In this document: in pieces, positions 57,240 through 64,000 of the stretch
Numbering within the stretch: the stretch's first letter is position 1
Layout of the letters: every line of letters starts with the position of its first letter
Assembly (NCBI RefSeq): GCF_030272615.1
Contig: NC_081414.1
Span: 657,154,292-657,218,291 of the forward strand
From: Cryptomeria japonica
Taxonomy: Eukaryota > Streptophyta > Pinopsida > Cupressales > Cupressaceae
DNA length: 64,000 nucleotides
Direction: 5' to 3'
Program-made: the position numbers and the translations under genes
Notes under the pieces: model-generated
The model's input: the letters and a program-made list of their open reading frames with translations, nothing else
Database searches by the model: none
What the model was told of the DNA's origin: nothing

Positions 57240-57473
57240 CTACTTTTTATTGGATGTCCGTTGTTCCACAATTCTAGAATATTCATCAATATCAAGGGCC
57301 TTTAACACATGGTGATATTTTTTGACACGTTCAACTGCCATTTCTTGTGTTTCCTCATCCATATTATCTATATCCTGTCCCACATCTTCACAGTATACAT
57401 CCTCGGCCATTTTCTTGGCTAGTTCATGTGACACAAATTTTGGAAGAATTATCATAACTTTCATTTGAACCAT
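57240..57473 (-). pseudogene. Most intact exon module of an unknown gene
   Basis: A 77-codon frame contains HELAKKMAEDVYCEDVGQD, MDEETQEMAVERVKKYHH and VLKALDIDEYSRIVEQ, a charged helical text that recurs in the two neighbours. Copies 1 and 2 carry TAG where this copy has the Gln codon of GQD. The protein family is not recognised. Upstream text differs from the other copies (KVMIILPKFV), so this could be the first exon of the array. Confidence 0.45.
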
Positions 57474-57895
57474 TGGATCTTTCTATAAAATGGAGGATAA
57501 GTCTACAATAATGATATCAAGAGACTGATCGAAGTGATTGACTTCATTACAAGATAAGGAAAGCCTTTGTCCTGTTTGTCTTCCTCAAAGTATTGTTGGT
57601 GCCTATTAAGTTGTTGTCTTGTAAGGGTGTTTTGAAGATTGAGAAGAGACTTTTGATGGGTATTAATCCCATGTTGTCAAGTATGCCTGATTGGAATTGA
57701 ATGTTTCAAAGGTTTATGTCACTTCAATTAAATAATTACTGAAAACTTTGAATTACTTGCTTGTAAATGAATGCTTTCAATAAAAGGTTACTTTATTATA
57801 AGTATAATTTCTTAATTGAGATTACTTTGAAAATACCTGATTAAATTATCTTCAAACAATAGTAGACCAGTGCCTTCATCCCTGACATAATGTTG
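57474..57895. other. Spacer
   Basis: No gene visible. It may be intron or upstream sequence of the exon array. Confidence 0.35.
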
Positions 57896-58500
57896 CAATT
57901 AGTCTTACTGAATTTAACTTTTCTCTAAAAGACAAATAAGACATAATCAACCTTGACATCCAATCCTTCAAACTAATAATCAAACTGAAACTTAACTCAA
58001 ACTATAATAACATGGGACAACACATTAAAACAATCTAAATGGATAGATTTATCACAGGGAACTAATCAAACAATCAAAAAGATAAATACCATCAGAGATA
58101 AAAAACACTATAGCTTTGTATTGAAATAAACATAAGTTAATCAACTGATTACATATAGCACAATGTATTTTCACCAGTTTGGCATTTCCAGAAAATAAAC
58201 CAAGATCATCACGTCAAAGGCATCTATATGAGTTGTAATCAAAATATAATATGCAATTAGTCATATTGAATTTAACTTTACTTTGAAAGACCAATAAGAT
58301 AGTTTGAAGCTTGCCAACCAATCCTTCAAACTGAAAAAAATAATCTCAATCACAACAACATAAGATAGCACATTGAAGGAATCTAATTGAATATATTTAT
58401 CATAGGGAACTAATCAATCAATTGAAAATGTAGATACCATCAAAGATGAAGAAAACTTGATCTTTATATTGAAAATAGATAATAAAACCAGATGATTTCA
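57896..58500. repeat. Tandem duplication, about 358-bp unit
   Basis: CAATTAGTC.TA.TGAATTTAACTTT occurs at 57896 and 58254, followed in both copies by CCAATCCTTCAAACT and TTATCA.AGGGAACTAATCAA. The second copy is shortened. Confidence 0.75.
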
Positions 58501-58950
58501 ATAAATATCATCATCCACCAACTTGATACTATCTTTCTTAAAAACAAACTCCATAAGAACTGCATAAAAGATTGTCTTGACAGAGTAAAAAATATAGATG
58601 AGATTTAGTTCCACAATGAAAGGGAATACCCTTTCATTTGGAATTAAAATTAACTAAGTCTAACTAAAGACTAACTACCTAAAAACTGACATTTCCTTGA
58701 GACATTTTTAAAAATCAGGTCTGATCTCCCAGCATCTTGCCACATTTCTAAATGTGCTCCAAGTATTTTTCTAACTTGTATGTATCTATATCATGAATTA
58801 TATCCCTGACGATGATCTCTAGTGTGACAAAATCCGGCATTCTGAGATCCATTTATCCTTATCTTTAATATCACCTTTCTGATCAACCAATTCTGGGAAA
58901 CATTGCAAGTTATGTGCTTGCACTCATCATACTCAATCTATAACTGTTCA
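58501..58950. other. Spacer 3' of gene G
   Basis: AT-rich, with no recognisable feature. Confidence 0.35.
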
Positions 58951-59304
58951 TTAAATTAATTGTGTCTTGTCAACAACTTCTTTATCTTTTCAATCTCCTC
59001 ATTTTTTGCTTTGGCTACTATTCTATCATGCAGTCTAGTTCCCAATCTATTTTGAATCCTATTGTGTGAGACTGCATTATCCATGTTCTTCTAAAAAACT
59101 GTCCAAAACACTTCTAGAAAAGCCTTGCAAAGTCTCAAATCTTTTGGTTAACAATACAGAGGCAATATATGTCCTCACACTTTCCATCTGTTTAAGAATC
59201 TTCTTGTTTTCTTGTTGTAATTACTCACACATTTTCTTCCACTATGATTTATCAGGAGAAAAAACCATTGGCACTGGTTGTCCACTTGTTCTAAGTAGTT
59301 CTTC

Positions 59305-59802
59305 TTACAATCCTTTATATTGGTTTCTTTCTCTTACTGTCATGACCATTTGTGCCTTGTTAAACTTTGAGATAGCTACTCCAATGTCTGTAGAAATGAT
59401 GGGATCAATCTCCCCAACTTTAAGCTTCATCATATGGCCAAAGAACTTATCAACATTAATAATCTTAGGTATTTTATTAGGAGGATATAAATCCCATAAC
59501 AACAAGGCTTCCTCAGCTTGATCGAATCTTGACCGAATGAACACATTATTTACACCCTGTATATCTAATTTAAACTCCTTATTCTCTGAATGTAATAAAC
59601 TATCAAAAATAAATGAAGCACTAAGATCCCATCCAAGAAATAAGATTAGACCATCCTCTGTAAGCATTTGTTTCCCCTTTTGAGGAGTTATTGTGGCCAA
59701 TTCAGCATCTATTTGTTCTTTTAACTTCCTCAACAGTTCAACTTCATTTTCTGGTGTAATTTTGGGAATAGAATCCCTCTTCTTTTCTTTAAAATTGTAC
59801 AA
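59305..59802 (-). pseudogene. Family G segment: LGWD block
   Basis: 165 open codons. It begins with a Lys/Glu-rich helix (ENEVELLRKLKEQIDAELA) and then LILFLGWDLSASFIFDSLLH. It corresponds to 10049-10501 of gene F. Confidence 0.55.
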
Positions 59803-59814
59803 AAATGATTTAAA

Positions 59815-60394
59815 TTATTTTGATTGTATAAAGACATCATCTCCAACAAAGGAAAAATATTCCTCCAGCCAAGAATCAACATGAACCTTCAATTTTGTCA
59901 CAATTTTCTCTTGCACATTGGGCTCTTCTTCCCTTGTTGGTACTTGATAACTAGAGATGGATACATTTTCATCTGTTTCACTTTCCGCCTCCTCCTCCTC
60001 AATTTCCATTTCCTACAATCTTTGTGTCTTTTCTGCCAATTCTCTATTCGGTCTATCAATTACCTCTTGGGCTTCTACATCCTCCATATTCCCAAACATA
60101 TCTTCAACCTCCAAACTTGAGTGCAGATAATCTCCCAAGTTTTTCTTTTTCTTGCAAGAATGAATATAACCTTTAGCATCACAATTCTTCTTGGAATAGT
60201 GCTTAAATAAGTTGTATTCTTCTATCAATTTTATCATAATCTTTAGTAGACACTATTGTAAAATCTCCAAAACTTATTGTTCCATGCAAGAAGGCTTGTT
60301 TGTGCTGATCCACAAAATGTTTAGCGTTTGACACACTCAATTGCCTTACAATCTCTAAGTGGGCTATTCTATCTGGAACTAATTTAGGCAACAT
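59815..60394 (-). pseudogene. Family G segment: linker and basic block
   Basis: Frame 60394-60203 continues the YGFE block (LPKLVPDRIAHLEIV). Frames 60237-60013 and 60009-59815 are charged and end in an acidic MEIEEEEAESETDEN tract. HSCKKKKN is a basic patch. Confidence 0.5.
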
Positions 60395-60711
60395 ATAAGG
60401 GATTCTCTCAAATCCATATATTCTGAAATATGTGAAATCTTTATTTACAAACCAGTCTCCCCAGTTGTGGTCAATAATTCACCTTTCATCACAATACTTA
60501 GGCCTTAAAAAGCTCTTAATTCCATTAGAGATAGATCCTCCACACAAAACCCCATATATCCTGTACAATGGTTTCTCTATAAGTTCTTCAAACTTAATAT
60601 AATTGGATCTCATATACCAAGAGTCCCAAATAAATGTCCATAATTATAGAAGTTGTTCTTCACCTTCCCTGTTTGTTGTATTCAATTTTAAATCTTCTCG
60701 CCACAAACCCT

Positions 60712-61302
60712 TCACACGTCCATAGAAAAAACCAAATGCATTAACAGTGAGTAAAATTTTAGGGTAGGGTTCCTATTATCTTTAAGGTTTAGAAAACCTT
60801 CATGTAACTTCTCTACCAGATATGCAACATAGTCAAAAGGTCTGGGCTCATACATTTGTAAATCAGAAGCTAAAACCAATGGCCCAGTACTCATCAAATC
60901 AAGCACCTCAACTCCTCCTACTTTCCTGCATAACATGTATCTATACTGCAAGTACTATCTAAATAAATCAATGCTAAATGATGGCCCATCTTTCTCAGTC
61001 AATTTCCATGGCTGCCTTTTATGAATAGGAATTTTCCAGCCAGTGTATTTAGTGTCCATCCTAAGATATTCTTCCTCTAACTCCCCAAAGGATAGGGATT
61101 TGTCTTGGTTGGGATCTAAATTAAAAACTTCATTCACAGTACCCATGGAAAACCTAATAAATGCATCACCATTTGGGAGTTGAATGTATATCTTCACGGA
61201 ATTGTAATTTTTAACTAGAACCTCCAGCAACCTTATGTTCACAAAGACCTTTGTGATAGTTAACTTACCCAAATTCATCATCCAATGATTGAAAAGCGAC
61301 AT
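60712..61302 (-). pseudogene. Family G segment: N-terminal globular block
   Basis: Two open frames (61302-60955 and 60951-60712) in the same register, separated by one stop. They contain KIYIQLPNGDAFIRFSMGTV and end with the PTLKFYSLLMHLVF helix. They match 11741-12238 in gene F. Confidence 0.55.
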
Positions 61303-61436
61303 TTCCTTATTTCATCTCAAATAATAGAATGGGAACAATTTGTGTCCCCTCACCTTAGTCCAGACATCCTTGGCCTCTTTGTATCTATCTTCCAACTGCT
61401 CCCTTCGAGGCAAGTGTTGCTTCAACCTTTTGGACT

Positions 61437-64000
61437 GTAGTACCCCTGCCCTAATCAATTTCTAATCTGAGTTTAATCTTGGTTAGTTTATCTCCATATT
61501 ATGTTATAGTCAGATGTTTGATTTAATGCACAGTTGTTGATGTGGTTTTCACACTAGTTGTATGCAAGTTGTTAAGTGTTCCTATTTCATGGTATTAATA
61601 TCGAGCTCACGCTTTCATTAAGTTTATATATATATATGCATGTATGACTCTTGGTTGCAGGAGATTTCAGGTACAATGTCGCATGAGTGCGAGGTTCGTC
61701 TTCACCTAGATTTGCAGGTTTGAGTGTACCTCTTTTAATCCTTAGAGTTGGATTAGGTGGTCGTAAGACCCTAGTTGACCCTAGTCGTGCTCAGGTGAGC
61801 ATCGTCAGTCGTCGTCAGTAATCCCTTTTTGTTCGGGTTTACAAGTCATCTGTTTGGTTGACTTTCTCGATTTGCGTGCTTGGTGTGTATGGTTAAATTG
61901 ATTAATTAGTCCTTAGTAATTATTTTGATTAAATATGTATTTGTGCATTAGAGATTAATGGACTAGATTAATCAGGATTTCGTTATGCAATTTTCGTTGA
62001 TATTGGATTGCTCGTTTTAAATTGGGAGTAAGTTCAATTAAATAGCTGATTTTGAATATTAAATGCATTTTGTATATGCTGTCGAAAAAGAAAGTTTTGT
62101 ATTTAATTGCCATAGATTTAATTGTATTCTGTTGGCTTTTGAAATTAGAAAGGTTAAATTGAATTAAATGAGGAAATCAATTTGGAATTGAAAAAAAACA
62201 ATTTAATTGTTGATATAGTTAGAAAAGAATTAATTTTGAGAATTATTTTTAAATAAAAATTTTAATTCCAAAAATGGAATATTGGTCAACTCTTCCTTAT
62301 AACCTAATATTTTTGGGAATTTTTGAGAGGATGGATATTTTTTGAAAATATTTTGTTGGAGAAAGTTTTTGGGATTGAAATTTGGGGGTCTTTGGGAGGA
62401 AGGAGTTCTTCTGGATCTGGCAGGTGGGCTCTCCATCAGCTCTTCCAGGAATGCGTATGAAGGTAGGAATTACCTTAACTGTTCTTCCTTGATGCCATGG
62501 AAATAGTCTGTTGTTGAATGAAAATGCTTGTTGCTAAAAATCCAATCTTCTTAAATTGATTTGAGATTTAATTTTGGATTTGTGGGTTTAAAAACTATGC
62601 ATGCCTGGTGTTCTTGCAAAATAGTTGATTCATTGTGTTTAAAAAAACAAAAAAAAAAGAAAACCTTATCATTCTGGAAATAATATTTTAAGTCTCATTA
62701 TGAGATTGTTCAAATGGAGGTTTTGCTGTTTGGAATGAAATTTATGAAAACCCTTTTCTCTATTTTCTTTTCTTTTCGAAAATCGAGTTTTTGGGTAAAT
62801 CAAGTTTTGGTTTTTAAAAAAAAAATGGGGGGCAATGTTAATTGTTTATTTCAAAATTTTATGTAAATCGAAATTTTTGTTTTAGCAAATAAAACGTTGG
62901 TTTGGGGTTTGGAGGGCGGGGAGCGGAGCTCCACCCACCTCCTCCTCCCCTCCCCTTCGCTTGTCCTGCTCACAGTGGCTGCGGGCTCACTGTGGTGGGC
63001 ACCACAGTGGCGCCGCCCGCGCGGGTATCTCCTGCGGCTAGGGTTTAGGCGCCCAGACTTCGCCGCCCTTTTAAAATGCTTTGTTTTTTTAGTTTTTAAA
63101 AATGTTTTTTTTTTTAATGTATTTTTTTTATTCAAAAAACAAAATGCATATAATATTTTTAATATTATTTAATGTTTAATACTTTAGTTAAGTTTTGATT
63201 ATTAAATATTGGCATTTAAGTAAAAAAATTCAAGTATGATTGGTTATTAATTTATTGTATAATGTTTTTTAAAAAAAATATATACAATAGTTAATATTCA
63301 AACTCATCTTGTTTTAATGCGTATTTTGGTAATTAAATACTTAATCTGTCCCTTTTGTATTGATTATTAATTTGATTATATTTAATCAATCGCGGATTAT
63401 TACATATATTCATTTATTAATAGTTAATTTTTGTAATTTTCTTTTTATGCTCAAGGAAACATTTTGTTAATCTGGGAATGGATTTTCTTTATTTGGCTTC
63501 CCTAGATATGTATAATTCCTTGATCTGTATAGTGTAAATTGGTTTTGGAAAAGACAAATGTGTAGGATTTATTTTAAACCAGTATGTCAATGATGTTTTA
63601 ATTAAAGATTAAATATCTTAATTAATTGGTTAATGGGTGTTTAAATTATATTCTAGTGAAATTGGTTAAAGAACTCGTTATGGCGTATTTTTGTATGTTC
63701 GATGCAATGAACCTTAGAGAGTTAGAAAATCAAGAACAACCTGTATTTAAATGAAGTAGATAACTGCAATCTCTTATAGCTCATGTAGAAAGCTTGATTG
63801 ACTTTTAATGTTTAGATCAATTCGGAAAGATTGTATCTGTTGAATATTACCTATGCGAGTTTACTTTTATATTCGCTTTTGCTTATGTAATGGCAAGTCA
63901 TGCTTTGTTTGTTAGGACCCTGTCGTATGGAATGATTTGGGGTACCTGTATCAGTCCTCGGTCCTGAGTTGACTGTTGTTTTGTGGTGGTGTCGTATTTG
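61437..64000 (+). repeat. Probable LTR or LTR element start, truncated by window end
   Basis: It begins TGTAGTACCCCTGCCC exactly where the coding text of gene G stops, as expected for an LTR insertion. The end lies outside the window. The interior is long, AT-rich and non-coding, with one GC island. No primer site or polypurine tract confirms it, so this is an inference from the TG start and the abrupt break. Confidence 0.4.
62915..63070. other. Short GC-rich island
   Basis: An abrupt GC-rich patch (GGCGGGGAGCGGAGCTCC ... GCGCCGCCCGCGCGGG) in AT-rich surroundings. CACAGTGG/CCACTGTG-like blocks (CTCACAGTGG, CACTGTGGTG, CACCACAGTGG) repeat inside it, and a TAGGGTTTAGG telo-box-like piece follows at 63040. 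Overlapping frames on both strands look like by-products of the composition. Confidence 0.6.

Larger units (their letters stand above)
56472..57473 (-). repeat. Tandem exon-like modules, about 403-410 bp spacing
   Basis: Corresponding points are at 56481, 56891 and 57294. Each unit has about 150 bp of protein-like text and a T/A-rich, intron-like remainder with conserved AGGGCATTTCCATAGCATAG. The right-most copy is the most intact. Confidence 0.8.
58951..61436 (-). pseudogene. Family G: second copy of the unknown large protein, 5' end cut
   Basis: Blocks in order: an initial basic block (LPRREQLEDRYKEAKDVWTK at 61430-61320), VNEVFNLDPNQDK (61302-60955), FDYVAYLVEKLHEGFL (60951-60712), NWGDWFVNK and RIYGFERIPYMLP (60480-60370), an acidic linker (60237-59815), FLGWDLSASFIFD (59802-59305), then a coiled-coil-like tail (LQQENKKILKQMESVRTYIA) to the stop at 58951. 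The order is the same as in gene F. Many single-codon stops (TAA or TAG at likely Gln codons) interrupt it. The 5' end is removed by the LTR-like sequence at 61437. The function is unknown. Confidence 0.65.

Noticed and set aside
62851-63172. Overlapping ORFs on both strands at the GC island
   Set aside because: Arg/Pro- or Leu/Val-rich text explained by base composition; neither strand shows a start context or a domain.

Overview
This window looks like accessory DNA from a large, transposon-filled plant nuclear genome. The evidence is Ty3/gypsy polyproteins of the Tat/Ogre type, a plant-mobile-domain gene, a plant BTB/POZ gene remnant, AAACCCTAA telo-boxes, AT-rich spacers and a 500-N scaffold gap. 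LTR nesting and heavy decay suggest a gymnosperm (perhaps a conifer), but the sequence does not prove the taxon. I see no intact single-copy host gene and no tRNA, rRNA, CRISPR array or bacterial operon.

Layout. 1-6546: minus-strand LTR retrotransposon A, with gag-pro but apparently no pol; its 5' LTR is 4884-6546 and its primer-binding site matches the 3' end of tRNA-Trp. 6897-7692: decayed plus-strand ORF of unknown family. 8065-8430: tandem repeats. 9284-13195: large decayed minus-strand gene of unknown function (family 'F'). 13290-14220: degenerate array of GGATAA/TTATCC hairpin units. 14500-17700: telo-box, AT microsatellite, a 236-bp tandem duplication, an unknown 188-aa ORF and a 642-bp MITE. 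20803-22311: polypurine tract and LTR (D). 22312-27650: inverted duplication around a BTB/POZ pseudogene.

28310-48471: nested retrotransposons. A plus-strand gag-pro element (C) is interrupted at about 32083 by minus-strand element B (32084-48112). B carries RT, RNase H and integrase twice in tandem, gag-pro twice in tandem, and on the opposite strand a three-exon plant mobile domain gene (34331-36878) between integrase and the 3' LTR. 48490-53165: two copies of a roughly 1.2-1.4 kb segment flank another LTR (E).

53360-55971: inverted repeats, (CT)n tracts and an array of near-palindromic CCTATTATG/CATAATAGG units that runs into the gap at 55972-56471. 56472-57473: tandemly repeated exon-like modules. 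58951-61436: a second member of the unknown family ('G'), cut by an LTR-like sequence from 61437 that holds a short GC-rich island (62915-63070).

How the parts relate. A, B, C and D share LTR ends (TGTAG...CACA in element orientation), and share a tRNA-Trp-type primer site or a polypurine tract wherever these can be seen. They differ in coding content: C has a recognisable gag, B has pol, and A has an expanded gag-pro only. Genes F and G share a linear order of conserved blocks although their bases have diverged. They are the best candidate here for an undescribed transposon-associated protein family. Most premature stops fit C-to-T decay of Gln, Arg or Trp codons, as expected in heavily methylated repeats.
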